64,000 bases of DNA from contig JAPNXP010000018.1 in NCBI GenBank assembly GCA_028753945.1, forward strand, positions 1,612,001 through 1,676,000. The letters are read 5' to 3'. The DNA is from Hexactinellida sp. DTS-2022. Lineage: Eukaryota; Porifera; Hexactinellida. The position numbers and the translations under genes are program-made. Shown one piece after another: positions 43,424 to 55,078 of the stretch. The notes below the pieces were generated by a model. That model searched no databases, was not told the origin of the DNA, and saw only the letters and a list, made by a program, of their open reading frames with translations. Positions within the stretch are counted from its first letter, which is position 1, and the number at the start of each line of letters is the position of its first letter.

Positions 43424-46171
43424 CTAAATATTGAATTCCAGCTTGTGGCTACGCTGGTGCTGTTCGTGTTTCCACAGATAAGTTTCCAGAGAAAAGTCGC
43501 TGCATTTCTTAGAGCGCTGATAAGGCGTGCGACCATCTGTGTCGATTAGGAGGAGAGATGAGTTAGCCTTTATTAGCATCTTACACACACTTCTATTGCC
43601 GAGACTAGCAGCGATGTGCAGTGCTGACTCGTTGAGCACACTGTCCTGAATATCCAGCGCAAGAGGAGGGTAGTTGTCTATGAGGAACTGCGCTACCTGC
43701 CTATGGCCCTTGGAGGTTGTTATGTGAAGCGGAGTTCTATTCTGAGAGTCGGTGCAGTACAAGTTGACTTCGCACGCGTGTATCTCCTGCACTCGCTTCA
43801 GGTCTCCGTCGGAGCTGGCGCCGAACAGCAGCGCCTCCAGCTCGCCCTTGCTCTGTCGAGACAGATCAGAGCTGCTGCCGTTCCCCAGCTCAGTACTCTC
43901 TGCGGGAACAGCTGGGTCTGCAGAGGCCTGTACTAGCTCGCCTGTCGCTAGCTCGAGAGGGACCGCCAGGGTGACCTCCCCCTCCTCCCAGGGGCGCTCC
44001 GGGTCCGGGGCGATGTCGATGCCGGAGATGAGAGAGAGGGTCCCACTCACGCTCCGCCTGCACTCCAGCTTGAGCACGTACAGCGCGTCCGAGGGCAGGT
44101 CCCGCACCGATACCATCTCCTCCTGGTCGGGGTGGATGCGTATGAAGGTGTTCCTCTCGCCGGGACAGATGCTCAGGAAGCACCACTGGCTGGGGGCCGG
44201 GTTCAGGTGGGACTGCAGGATGCGCTGCACCTGGTCGCGCAGCGAATAGAGGCTGTCCATCATAGTGCAGTTAACGTAGCCCTGACTGACAGCTGTCTTT
44301 CTCAGCTGCGTGATGTCCATATTGTAGTCGTTGTAGTCACCCAGTGTGACCACGTTGAGCACCAGCAGCAGGGGGCACTCCTCGCGCGGACGCAGCCCGT
44401 GGAACCTGTCCTTGTCCTTCTCCCTCTTGGCGCTGGGGTTCACGAGCAGGTTGGCTGAGCACTTGAAGCGGATGCTGATTGAGCTGGGGTTGAGGAGACA
44501 GGGCTCTCCGTCCACCTGGGCGGGAATCGGCTGAGAGGACTTGATGCGCACCTCTCTGGCCTGCGTGATGCGGTCTCCGTGTCCGCCCACGTACAGCAGA
44601 GATATCTGAGACTGCTTCAGACCGATAACCTCCAGCATTCCATCGTGCTGGTTCTGTAACCCGAGAGAGGACTTCTTGAGGTTAGGAGTGCCCCACGGGT
44701 CCGTGCCCGCCCCGTAGGACTGTATATTCAGAAATACCAAAGCAGCGTAGTTGTTGTCCCGGATGTGAGTGGTGAAGTCGGTCCCGTCGCAGCTGAGCTC
44801 GATGTGCTCGCACATGGACAGATAGGTCCGCTTCAGGAAGTCTATGGATCCGGTCTTGAGGTAGATGAACTTGTTCTTGAGGCGCGACTGCGGCTTGTCT
44901 CTGTGCCGCTCCCGGAACTGGTGGAACTCCAGCGTAGCGTGGGCGTCCGCTCCGATGGAGAAATAGTTGCTCATCACACGCACGGGCACGTCGTCCTTGC
45001 CGGAGGGGTCTCTCAGGTCGGAGGCGAGCGGAGTCACGCCCACGTCCCACCTGTCCAGGGCCCGCACGGTAGCCGCCTCCACCTGGAAGAGGATCTGGGA
45101 GAGGGGCTCGTCTGAGTAGGAGGAGCCCCATCCGCTCACCCGAGACAGGTCGTTCCCAGTGCCCAGCGGCAGCAGCGCGATGGGCGGCTTCCTGATCAGC
45201 TGGAGACTCTCCATGGAGCTCATCACCCACCCGGCCGTGCCGTCGCCGCCGCAGCAGAGCACGCGCACGTTGCTGCCCTTGAACAGCTGCAGCGCGTGCT
45301 CGGGCCGGAGCTTGGTCAGGTCGAACACCTGTCGCGGGTTGAGGAGCCACATGAACTCCTTCAGGATGGACAGCCCCTGGCCGCCCCCGCTCTTCGGATG
45401 CACGAACACGAGCAGCGGGTAGGCGCTGGCGGCCCCCAGCACCTGCGGGATTATGGAGAAGCTAGACTCCGACTGGTCGGCCTCCAGGGGGCCGCCGTTA
45501 GTGACGGCGCTCCTGTCGTTAGGGTAGGAGCCCGCAGAGGCTATCTTGCGGTGAGACGTCTTCATGCCGGGCGTCGGCAGAGAGGTGGTGAGGGCGAGGG
45601 GACTCCTATCATGCTTGACAACCCAAGAGGGCGGGAGAACCAGTCTGGAATGTGGCCCCAGCAAGCAGGCGGCCTCCCTGACGTCCGAGCTGAGACACTC
45701 CGGGTGGTAGACCTGGTGGCACCAGGAGCAGACGAAAGCCGACCGGGTCTTGGAGAATCGCTTCCTACACTTATGACAAGAGAACTCAATGCCAGATTTC
45801 TCTACGAAGTGGTGCTTCGTTCCTATCTCGGAGAGTGTCTGCGGGTAGGGGCGAAAGGTGGGCTTGCAGGAGACAGCTAGGAGCGGGCGGGAGTGCTCAG
45901 TTATGCAGATGAGACAGGCGGCACACCTGATTCGCCGCGGGACTCCCTCGTGCGTGAGGGAGGAGGCCGGGTGGTATGCTGAAGAGGCGACATTCAGCTT
46001 GTCGGACTTGAGCGCTTCGAACCATATGTGTTTGTCTGGGACCGATCTGTGCGAATAGTCCACTGCTCCTTCAGTCGCGGCGTTAGACGCGAGCGGAGCT
46101 AGCGAGGGCCCGAGGCTCATATCGAGCTGCTCTGAGGCGGGGTCTAGCATTCGTTCTGCCATTGAGGTCAC
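43424..46171 (-). CDS. DGKZ/DGKI-like: Type IV diacylglycerol kinase (DGK zeta/iota-like), single exon
   Basis: 915 residues in one uninterrupted exon. Phosphorylates diacylglycerol to phosphatidic acid. Order: two C1 domains at 48-105 and 120-181 (CKPTFRPYP, HHFVEK, CHKC, CSWCHQVYHPEC, PPSWVVK), linker, catalytic domain from 251 (PLLVFVHPKSGGGQG, NPRQVFDL, CGGDGTAGWV at 307-316, PLGTGNDLSR), accessory domain from about 395 (NYFSIGADAHATLEFH, VFLNIQSYGAGTDPWG, VGGHGDRITQ, QVDGEPC), and ankyrin repeats at about 777-885 (TPLHITTSKGH, ALHIAASLGN). The first C1 lacks the early C..C pair seen in vertebrate DGK zeta. The C-terminus EFNI could be a class II PDZ ligand, where DGK zeta has ETAV. The basic MARCKS-like segment of DGK zeta is not evident. 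GC-rich against its flanks. Confidence 0.95.
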   Translation of the reverse strand: MTSMAERMLDPASEQLDMSLGPSLAPLASNAATEGAVDYSHRSVPDKHIWFEALKSDKLNVASSAYHPASSLTHEGVPRRIRCAACLICITEHSRPLLAVSCKPTFRPYPQTLSEIGTKHHFVEKSGIEFSCHKCRKRFSKTRSAFVCSWCHQVYHPECLSSDVREAACLLGPHSRLVLPPSWVVKHDRSPLALTTSLPTPGMKTSHRKIASAGSYPNDRSAVTNGGPLEADQSESSFSIIPQVLGAASAYPLLVFVHPKSGGGQGLSILKEFMWLLNPRQVFDLTKLRPEHALQLFKGSNVRVLCCGGDGTAGWVMSSMESLQLIRKPPIALLPLGTGNDLSRVSGWGSSYSDEPLSQILFQVEAATVRALDRWDVGVTPLASDLRDPSGKDDVPVRVMSNYFSIGADAHATLEFHQFRERHRDKPQSRLKNKFIYLKTGSIDFLKRTYLSMCEHIELSCDGTDFTTHIRDNNYAALVFLNIQSYGAGTDPWGTPNLKKSSLGLQNQHDGMLEVIGLKQSQISLLYVGGHGDRITQAREVRIKSSQPIPAQVDGEPCLLNPSSISIRFKCSANLLVNPSAKREKDKDRFHGLRPREECPLLLVLNVVTLGDYNDYNMDITQLRKTAVSQGYVNCTMMDSLYSLRDQVQRILQSHLNPAPSQWCFLSICPGERNTFIRIHPDQEEMVSVRDLPSDALYVLKLECRRSVSGTLSLISGIDIAPDPERPWEEGEVTLAVPLELATGELVQASADPAVPAESTELGNGSSSDLSRQSKGELEALLFGASSDGDLKRVQEIHACEVNLYCTDSQNRTPLHITTSKGHRQVAQFLIDNYPPLALDIQDSVLNESALHIAASLGNRSVCKMLIKANSSLLLIDTDGRTPYQRSKKCSDFSLETYLWKHEQHQRSHKLEFNI

Positions 46172-46451
46172 AAGGAATTACCACAGTAGCTATATTTAGG
46201 TGGACTACTTCATTAGTTATGAACCATTGGACATACCTAATTCCCGGAACGTAAGGGTATGGAACGGGACCACTCCGGAATATAAAAGTACCGAAATTAC
46301 GGAATTGGGCGGAACAGTATAAGAAAATATGAATACAAAATTCCAGAACAAATTTATTCCGGTGTAAGCGCGTTTTAGGTATCCAGCGATTTAGGGATCC
46401 CCGTCCCTATATCGCTAGCGTTTTAGGGTCAACGGGCATAGTCTTCTATAT

Positions 46452-46595
46452 CAGGTGCAACCTCGATTATCCGGACTTTTTGGGAACACTCAAATGAGTC
46501 CGGATAATTTACAGTCTGGGTAATCGAGTCCGGATAAAATAATTACATAACAGTTGGGACCAACATAGAGTGTCCAGATAATCGAGGTTGCATTG
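46452..46595. mobile_element. Pogo-like MITE (GCAACCTCGATTATC ends)
   Basis: Left CAGGTGCAACCTCGATTATC and right GATAATCGAGGTTGCATTG with TA after it; an internal block repeats GAGTCCGGATAA. Confidence 0.7.
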
Positions 46596-46866
46596 TATTG
46601 CCCAAATCCTTCACTATCTTTAGTTTTTGAGTGAAAAATAGAAAGTGAAAAATCTTTCTAAGTGAAAAATAGAAAAAGGATCGATATATTTTGTAAATGC
46701 CGTACTCAGGAAGGAGGAAAATGATACAATGTGCAGATTGTTCACGAAGAATGTATGCGGATCGCCGGATTCCGATACTGGCGTGGACAGACCCAAACTA
46801 TAAGGGGCGTGTGAAATTTGCAAAGAAATGTAGTGTTAGTTAGGCATACCATAGGAATTATAATTA

Positions 46867-47128
46867 CCGTATTTCCCCGAATAAGCGCCGGGGGCTTGAA
46901 TAAGCGCCGGGTCACGGGTCAATAAAAATGACATTGGTATTATAAAATTTAAACACATTAGTTGATCACTGTAATGTAATTCCATTATTGGCAAATTCGG
47001 CAGGTATACTGTTGGTGGAAACCATTAGAACCGACCTAAATATTATATCCTGGATTTTCACAAAAATTTCAGGATAATTTTGGCCTACGAAATTAATAAG
47101 CGCCGGGCGCTTATTCGGGGAAATACGG
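46867..47128. mobile_element. 262-base MITE (CCGTATTTCCCCGAATAAG ends, TA target)
   Basis: CCGTATTTCCCCGAATAAG at the left and its inverse at the right, flanked by TA; GCGCCGGG words repeat inside both ends. A partial relative occurs around 41640-41735. Confidence 0.9.
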
Positions 47129-48265
47129 TACCTATCTATATATCATCAAGTAGTCACATATTATTAATCATAGGTACTTTAGACCTTTAGTTTAGGATAT
47201 ACTCACTTTATGTTAACTTAGGTACCTAAATCTCTAGTAATTTAGGGCATAGAAACGAGGATACCCAAAACACTGGCGTACCTGTATCACTAGCAATTTA
47301 GGGACCCCACGACCACAAAACGCTAGCGATATAGGGACACCACGATCACGCGGAGAAGCTAGGCTATACCTATTTCCGACTTTCCTAACCATAGTCTCTC
47401 TTTCTAGAAGGCTTTGGAACATTCAGCATGTTAAGAAACTGCTTCTTCTTGTTCACATGCGGTGTTTCTACTAATAATAGAAGAACGGAGATGTTGGGCC
47501 TTTCAAGTATCTAAATTTATGTGAAAAAATTATCAAATGTTTAACTATCTCTTTTTCCCCAAAATTTTCATAGTATCCTTAACTCCAGAAAAATTTCTTC
47601 GATAAATACGAAAATATAGTTTGTCGTTCAAGTATTTGGTTGATACTTGATATTTCTCTATTGCGCCTATGTGGCTGCTAACATATCGTGCATAAATAAT
47701 GTCATATTATACATTGATTCATGGAGATGCTGTAGATCTGTAGATGGCAGACTGCCTCAAAATTATTTCTAAGCTATTTGAAGTGGGTTTAGTAGCGCAT
47801 ATTCTTGGAAATCGATCACTGATGTTGTTAGCAAGTTAGAGCTAAGCTCTAGCCATGCATTATCAGAGACCCAAAAGTTATTCCAATGAGTCAATGTTGA
47901 TATGTTAATGAGATTATACGGTTAGAGCTAAACTCTAGAGAATCTGTTGCAGAAGTTAGAAATTTGTTGCGTCGTCGTAAAAAGTTGGCCCATTTCAATG
48001 CCCATTATGCTCAAAATCAGAACGAGCACACTTAGCGTGATAAAATGGCAGGTATTTAATGTTGGGAATGATTATATAGATTCTAATGGTTTTGGTTTGT
48101 GAAATATTAAGAGGTGTGAACATGTTGATATTTGAGCCACAAAGTAGTTTTTGGACAATAACTTTTGTAAAATGATTTGTTCGAGGAGCTAAGCAATTTG
48201 TCTAGTATAAATAATTATTTAATTAAAATATTAGTAATTTGGAATATAATACCATAGTATTAGAG

Positions 48266-48507
48266 CAGGGGTGCCCAACTCGATTATAATTGCGGGCCAC
48301 ATTGGTTTCCTCAATTCTTTAGGTAGTCCATATAAAGGCCAATTGCTAAATTTCAGATATATTTAGGGAGAGATAGGTTGGGGTATCCAAGCGGAAATGG
48401 AACAGAAAAGGTTAAGAAACACATCCAAAATCATGACAGGCTACATAAAATGATCAAAAATATTAATCGGATTAAATTTTACGCGGGCCGTATGTTGGGC
48501 ACCCCGG
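48266..48507. mobile_element. hAT-type MITE (8-base duplication TATTAGAG)
   Basis: CAGGGGTGCCCAAC at the left, GTTGGGCACCCCGG at the right. TATTAGAG at 48258-48265 and 48508-48515. GCGGGCC words near both ends pair. Confidence 0.9.
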
Positions 48508-48816
48508 TATTAGAGGTTGGGGTCACTAATGAATGGAGGTAATTATAGCATATGACATAACTGCACACTAATTAAGATAGAGTATATTGGAAATCTAAGG
48601 TCATTTAATGTACTATATCATAAAATCCTAATATGGGAACAATTTCCAAAATGCGGGAGTTTGAAAAGTTTGGCGGGAGGTCGGGAGGATGGGAGAAACA
48701 AAGGCTAAAAAGCGGGAGGGTTGGCAACCCTGTTATTACAAATATCATGATTATTTATTATTATTACAATTATTATAGATATTATTACAATTATTAATTT
48801 ATTATAGACGCATCTC

Positions 48817-49119
48817 GTGGTAGAAGTCGAGGGCCCTTTCTTCTGGCCGTTGGCCACTACCTGTCCACATCTAATAGGCCTTATTTATTCCAAGGCCATC
48901 AAGAGTGCCTCTGTTTATTTGAGGACACTTGCGCTTATTTTTCCTCTGCGCTTCCTAGCCACCCTTACGTGCCGCGCGGATGTTGACAATACTTCGCTCC
49001 TTCTTGATTTCCGGCGCATCTATACTTTGCTGGATCAAAGTCCTAATCCTGGTAGAAGGAGCCCTCCTCAAGATACTTTTCATCCAATAAGATTTGACAT
49101 TTATGTCAAATCTTATTGA
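48817..49119 (+). other. 100-codon ORF of unknown status
   Basis: A locally GC-richer ORF with no recognised motif, one hydrophobic stretch (LALIFPLRFLATL) and a stop inside a perfect palindrome of AAGATTTGACATTTATGTCAAATCTT type (in part, 49088-49113). No splice sites or homologues could be argued. It may be an exon remnant of an unrelated transposon. Confidence 0.25.
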
Positions 49120-49398
49120 AGATGTCATTCTTTCAAAACAATACGTTATAAAATTATGTTTGTAATATTCGTATGAATAATCGAGTACATTACGTATCTA
49201 TTTATACGTAGTAACCCAACAAGTAAACTAAATTTTATGCATATTGAAGAATATACTTCGTGGGTGTTCCTTCGAGGTATTAAAAGTACTCGAGCATGCG
49301 GCATCTACACTTAGCGCATGCGCCATTAGTACTCTGAGCATCTGCCAAATAAATAAGACGAAATAGGCTTATTCGGTCAATAAATTTACCGCGAAACG

Positions 49399-51740
49399 AT
49401 GCCACGAATGACCAAGGGAAATGCACGTAATATGTTGTTTAGCACAATAGAAAACTTTCAAAAGGTAACCGGAGAACGAATTGCTTGTGTTTTTACTTGG
49501 AATGGTTCTCTCTCAGTTATGGGGAACGAGAAATTCAAATCTTTTATTTCTGAAACAAAGATAATATTTGGAAATTATTGTCTCATCAGAACTTATAGTT
49601 TCAAAACCAGATCATGGTCATGAATTGATCAATTTACTTGACAAAGACATATTATGTCATAATGTCGCAACATTGAGGCGAATGGTTGTATTTGGAATCC
49701 ACCAAACTATAGGTAAGTATCATTATATGTATACATGGGCGCCGAAACTCTCAAACGCTAGGGGGGGTGTGACGTAATATTCAAATGTGAAAGTTCAAAA
49801 AACAATGCTTATGGGGATAAAATCAATGTTTGATGGGCATAATTGTAAAGATATATACATCATCCACTGATATTTATACAAACTCGTTATGGAATCAAGA
49901 ATTTTCCATTTTTTTCCCCTGAATTCTCCTCGGCCAGGGGGGGTGACACCCTCCCTGACCCCCCCCCTTTCGGCGCCTATGTATGTATATAGTATATATA
50001 TATCACAGTTATCTTTATTAAATTACTATAGGTGAATATTACAGATTCTATGGTAATGAGAGTATGAAACCTATATGGTGGGATGATGATATTCCTTTTA
50101 AGAATATGAAACGATTTTCGAAAGAAAAACTACAAAAGTTATTGAAGTCGTACAAAAGCTTCTTGACAGCACAAGATATTTCCAACCCCGCACATGATAA
50201 CATCCGGGATAGGTCACCCCTGCATCGCCTGTCCATAAAATACATTACCCCACTTCTTCTCAAATTTGTCCTCAGAATTTCCCTGCGAACAACTTTAGCA
50301 GCTATGCCAACTTTAATAAAAATCATTTTGCTGTAAACTCACATAAAGAACTAAGTATTATGATTTACTCTCTCAGGCTTTGGAAAATGATGACATAAGC
50401 GAAAGTTTTTCTAGCTCTTTTGAACTTATAGCAGAAATCCCACAAGTAACTGTAGAAGATAATTCTATCTCGAAAGATATAGATTCATCCGGATGGCAAC
50501 CCAAGGGCGACGCACGGCTCTAAAAACTCTCCGGTCAAACAGTTAAAGTGGTCCGGCCAAAACCGGACCCTCCTATATAATATTATAGTAGAATAAATGA
50601 AAAGTGGTCCGGCCATGGCCGGACCTGCCGGACCGCGTGCTACGCCTATGCAACCTGAGCACCTTTTAAAATAGAATCTCTTGCCGAGAAATTTTCCACA
50701 CCGATTATGCCACTACTAACTGTCATTTCAAAGGTGTTGTGTGAGGAATTACGCTCTCATTGTTTACTTGAATTATCCACTTCTGATACAATTCTGACTG
50801 GGAATACAATAAATGCTTTTTGTGTAAGTTAATTACCCAATTTTTGTATTTAAGATATTCTTAATACGATCTGTAATTATTAAAAAAATTGTTAGAAATT
50901 AAATAGTCCGTACATTCTCGTAAAGATTAGTTCAGAGTTCACATAATTTAGAACATATAAAAGGAGTGCCATCTTTGGTGTCCGGCGAATCATACTTGCT
51001 TCGTAGGAAATATTAAAGAACAATGTTCCAGGAATACTAGGACTGCAGGATACCATTCTTTCAAAGGTAAGCTTATTTAACTTAAATCATACATAGTTAC
51101 TTACTTGTACGTATAATAAATATAAAAACTTTTATATTTTAGAACAGGCAGTTTGTAAAAGCACCATTAGGAAGTTTCCAAATACATAATTACGGACACC
51201 TCCACTGGGTTGTTTCACAAATTACACTGGACAGAAAAGTTTTGCTACACGATTCAATGTTCACCGTAAAAACCACATATGAATTAGATATACAGATATC
51301 CTCATTGTATGCTAACAGAGCTTCACAGCTCAAAGTCACTGCTGTCTCGCTACAACAGCAACGTGGAGGGGCAGATTGCGGTGTTTTCGCCTTAGCAATC
51401 GCAACAACACTGGCGTGTGGAAAAGCAAAAGATCCATGTTTGCAGCGCTGGCGGCAAAGTAACATGAGGTCGCATCGACCCTTAGTGATTGTTTTCGTAC
51501 TGAGAGAGTCAAACTTTTCCCCAACATAGAAGGGCGTTTACGATCAAAGATAGTTGTGAATGAAGAATTTAGCCTCTCAATTTCTTTATTTTGCTATTGT
51601 AAATTGCCAGCATGCGCTTCTAGCCATATGGTAAAGTGTGAAAGTTGTTCGCGCTGGTATCACAACCTTGTACTGGATTTCGTGACGTAAAGGAAAAGAT
51701 CGACTCGTTTTTTTGCAAATATTGTATCCCGTAGTATTAT
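49399..51740 (+). pseudogene. Ulp1/SENP-like cysteine protease plus zinc-finger protein of the KDZ-type element
   Basis: Pieces in order: 49399-49712 (start MPRMTKGNARNML, frame change near 49570, GTAAGT donor at 49713), exon from 50031 (EYYRFYG, PIWWDDDIPFKN), exon from about 50383 (ALENDDISESFSS), a LLELSTSDTILTGNTINAF exon ending at about 50823, an EILKNNVPGILGLQDTILSK exon ending at about 51065, and 51143-51500 with the protease core: His in NYGHLHWVV, Asp in LLHDSMF, Cys in QQQRGGADCGVFAL. After a frame change, CYCKLPACASSHMVKCESCSRWYH (two parts) forms a PHD-like finger. The catalytic triad survives although the frame does not. Ulp1 proteases cut SUMO or similar tags. Confidence 0.7.
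49734..49981. mobile_element. 248-base MITE, family GGCGCCGAAA, copy 2 (8-base duplication TATGTATA)
   Basis: Same ends and same length as 8756-9003. TATGTATA at 49726-49733 and 49982-49989. It sits inside the first intron of the Ulp1-like gene, so it did not break the reading frame. Confidence 0.93.
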
Positions 51741-51855
51741 TTAGACTTGATTCTATATAGTTTTAGTATCTCACTAAGTTCAAGTATGCTTGTGTGATTA
51801 TATCTAAATAGTAATCAGGTAAACCGAATAGATAAAATAAAATAAATTAATTCAT

Positions 51856-53899
51856 ATATATGTTGTTCGAGACTAAAAATACCGTGTATTATAAAATACG
51901 TTTTCTATACGCATATAATAATACTGTGTTGTTATTCTTCTCAAAGTTGAGAAGAGTTGTTCACAAATCTGGCTGTTGAGTTGATGCATTTCTTCTATAT
52001 TAACAGAATTTAGTGAGTAGGAATGGCTGCAAGTATGATTTCTTTCATGAAAACGATCGATAAAAAATGCTATATTTCGAAAGAGTTTTGGCCCCCTGTA
52101 ATACGTAAATATTAATGAAGGGGTATTCAAATATACCTATTATCGAAGGTTCTAGTTTATATAATAACATAATTATTAATAAAAACATACCTCATCATGC
52201 AAGTAGCGTGGAGATTACAAGCATTGTCGTAAATAATAATCGAAGGTGGTTTCTTAAATTCCTAAGGAGCATGTTAAAAGAACAGTTATAGTAGATTCTC
52301 TTTCGCGTAATATTTGAAATCCATAGCAGTATTTATGAATGAAATATCTGTTATTAATGTTTAGAAGTAAATGATCTTATCCATCAAATAGTGTTTTACA
52401 TTTACACGGTCCGCTACAGGTTGAGCTATATACTAAAGGCACAGTGTTTGTATTAAGGATGTTCAACTAATGGCAAACACTGTCATTTTTGAGGCTATAA
52501 TAAATTATGACGTTTAATATAATACAAGCACCGTATGCTTGGTTTTATTTATAATATTAAGTAAAGGCCCTCAATTCGAATATTCACAGTCAGTTTACTT
52601 TTTAGTGTACAATGTTATGATACTTTAACAAACCTTTGTGATTATTTAGTTCTACAACATCATTTTCAGTATATATAACTATACCTGTCTTTTCTAATTT
52701 CATTTCCTTCTCTGTGTTAAACTTATAACCTTCTCTGCAAACATGAGTTTCGGGATATAAGTGATCAGGCAAGTGAAATCCATGTGCGATTTGTCAGTTA
52801 TATATTTCAACTAGATTACTGTCAAGTTTACAAGGTATGGGGTTTGTTGATATAGTTATATAATCGATACTATTAGTTTTTATATTGGAGTAGGAGGGCA
52901 ACAGATCCAAAATTTCTTGATCGAGATAACGCAGTCTGCAAACACCAGGACATGAATCACAACACCATTTTTTATCTTTACAACTGTAAATACGATATTG
53001 CTTGTTCTTCAATAGGAAAATAGTCTTAGACTTTACAATAAAATAAGAATACCCTTTGATAAGATGGGCATTGCAGACAATTAAACAACTAAGATTTGCA
53101 CTTTGTTGATAAGCTTTATAGTGTATACAGTTTTCTTCTATGCATTTCAAACATAGATGCTTGGCTTGGATGTATCAATCACAACATATCTTTTATTGAG
53201 CGAGACATGACCTAAAAATACATATATACTATCAGCTATCATTGTACTGAGATGGGAGAATATTTGTTAATTAATGTAGAAATTCCACATTTTACACATG
53301 AGCCCTTACTAAATGCAGTGTTAATATCAGCGATCACAACGAAACTAGATTCAGCTAAAAGCCATACTTTTTCCTTCTTTATCAACATTGAAAGGTACTG
53401 ATCTAGCACAGAAATGGTTAGAGCTAAATCTTCAACGCGAATACGTTCATTGTCATCATTGAAGTATCTAATCCCTAAATTATAATTGAATAATTAGAGA
53501 CATAGGTTCCAATTTAATATTTTCTAATTTTGGGGTAACCAGAATAGATTCTTCATTCTTATCTGATTTCTGATAATCCCGCTTAAAACTTAGAACCCCG
53601 ATTTATAGTTAACACCTAGATACAGGGGTGGTAAATAAATGCACCCCTAGGAACCTCCTTATTAGAGTCTCTATATAATTTAGGCAAGAAGTACTAATAA
53701 TAAACATACCTGAATTGTAAGGAATATTGTATTCAGCAGATACAAGTGAGAAACAATCTTCGTTAATTGTTCCCAGTCCATTAGTTTTGAATGTTGTAAT
53801 ATTGCTTTCGTTCTTGTCCCCATCAGATAATTTCCTTTTCTTATTACGTGTACCAAGATAAGGATCAATGCTTAGATTAGAAATATAAATTTCTGACAT
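51856..53899 (-). pseudogene. KDZ/HMGXB3-type transposase, multi-exon, decayed
   Basis: Minus-strand pieces: 53899 onward (MSEIYISNLS), about 53480-53200 (RYFNDDNERIRVEDLAL, a cysteine pair VKCG), 53150-52794 (CLKCIEENC, CKDKKWCCDSCPGVC), about 52780-52620 (LYPETHVCREGYKF), about 52260-52193 (PPSIIIYDNACNLH with a GTATGT donor) and 52130-51856 (FFIDRFHERNHTCSHSYS, NSQICEQLFSTLRRI). The YDNACNLH, IDRFH..NH..C and NSQ..EQ order is that of the transposases behind vertebrate HMGXB3, with CxC-type cysteine clusters before the core. Stops between pieces make it inactive as it stands, unless more introns exist than I can place. Confidence 0.68.
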
Positions 53900-54025
53900 T
53901 ACAACTACGATTTAAATCAAAGTCTTAATTATTTAAATTGTCTAAATAGTGGCCCAGTCGCTAATTGTAGATGGCGCATGCTCTGAGTACTTTTTAATAT
54001 ATGGAGCAAATAGGCTTCCAATCTA

Positions 54026-54186
54026 CAGTCGAAATCGGATTATTTTGTCCAATTCTTTGCATGGATAATTCGACAAAATAATCCGATAAGACAAATAAAC
54101 CCGATAATTCGTAATGGTAAATCAGATTTTTCCTCGAATATTAGGACAAAATAATCCGATAAGACAAAATAATCCGATTTCGACTG
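54026..54186. mobile_element. 161-base pogo-like MITE (CAGTCGAAATCGGATTATTT ends)
   Basis: About 25 bases of terminal inverted repeat, TA on both flanks, and ACAAAATAATCCGATAAGAC words repeated three times inside. Confidence 0.88.
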
Positions 54187-54950
54187 TACTTGATAGACAT
54201 GGTAAAGTGAGGTGGTGGCTTAATTAGCCACCATCAAAATTTCATTTTGTCGAGCACTGGCTCATATACAACCTAGAAACAAAATCTCAACGGTTTTGTA
54301 CAGCTCTCAAAGAGTTCTATCATATGAATGTAGGGATTTCATTAGTAACATTTCTTTCTAATTTTATTAGATTTCTTAATCATAAAAAAAGTGAAATTGA
54401 TGGAAAATTGGACTCATAAGTAATTAAAAGAAGTTGTACATTCATTCATATGATAGATTAGAAGCTTCTCGAAGTAATAAAACAGGAAATAAGTATTAAT
54501 CATTAATTTAACTAGAATTTCAATATTCAAATTACATTTCATCTTAGTGTAATATAATTAAATTAATGTTTAAATTGTCAAGACTTCAAATGTTTAAATT
54601 AATTAAAGATTAATTATTCCAAATAGAATTAGGAATACATGTAATAATTACGTTACTATTTTGAATATTAGAATTGACATCATCATCAACTTGTAAAATG
54701 TTCCGTTCCAATTTCCAAGTGTTTTCATTGCACTTGTATGAAACACATATTCACTTACAATTTGTAAATTATTGTTGGTTTGTAAGTTACAAACCACAAT
54801 AACAGTCATTATCTAGCAGGAGAATGCTTATATATGTAGGTTCAGATTTTTTCCCATACTAAAAGCCCAGGCTTACTTTCTAAAGGTCAATTTCAAAGCT
54901 TGGGAAAAACTGACCTTTCTCAGTGCCTGAATACACATACTGAAAAATCC
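54187..54950. other. AT-rich stretch without a gene
   Basis: Only an inverted word (TTCATATGATAGA near 54450 with TCTATCATATGAA near 54315) was noticed. No coding signal. Confidence 0.5.
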
Positions 54951-55078
54951 AAAATTGCAGCTGTGCCGACGTATTTCCCTTTGGTGGCACTATCTATTGG
55001 TGGCTACCGGTTGGGTAATTGATAGTGCCTCCAAGGAAAATACTGTCGGCACAGCTGCAATTTTGGATTTTATTTTCG
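54951..55078. repeat. Hairpin of the array family, first of the right-hand group
   Basis: ATCCAAAATTGCAGCTGTGC pairs with GCACAGCTGCAATTTTGGAT across a loop of about 20 bases, stem about 55 base pairs with a few mismatches. It is followed by the CATCATCACTATGCAGGTGTT block. Confidence 0.85.

Larger units (their letters stand above)
46172..48265. other. DGK upstream region with two TA-flanked MITEs
   Basis: Contains 46452-46595 and 46867-47128 (separate entries). Around 46375-46440 and 47235-47350 words such as CGCTAGCGATATAGGGA recur in both orientations, an unresolved short repeat. No gene seen; 47455-48250 has coding-like fragments too broken to name. Confidence 0.45.
49279..53996. mobile_element. 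KDZ/HMGXB3-type DNA transposon, decayed, about 4.7 kb
   Basis: Ends form an inverted pair of about 40 bases: TATTAAAAGTACTCGAGCAT on the left and, inverted on the right, TATTAAAAAGTACTCAGAGC, followed in both by GCATCTAC/GCCATCTAC and TTAGCG. Between them a plus-strand Ulp1-type protease gene (49399-51740) and a minus-strand transposase gene (53899-51856) converge. Both are broken. No clear target duplication is left. The pairing of the two genes with a Kyakuja-Dileera-Zisupton class transposase is consistent with published reports that these elements carry Ulp1 peptidases. Confidence 0.65.

Noticed and set aside
43703..45880. Long ORFs antisense or in shifted frames over the DGK gene (for example 44682-45350 and 45296-45880)
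   Set aside because: GC-rich coding sequence leaves shadow frames open. They contain low-complexity Arg/Gly/Ala-rich peptides and no motifs, while the DGK frame carries all domains.
48817..49119. A host gene exon
   Set aside because: No splice context, motif or neighbour exon was found, and it abuts a transposon boundary. Kept only as an ORF of unknown status.
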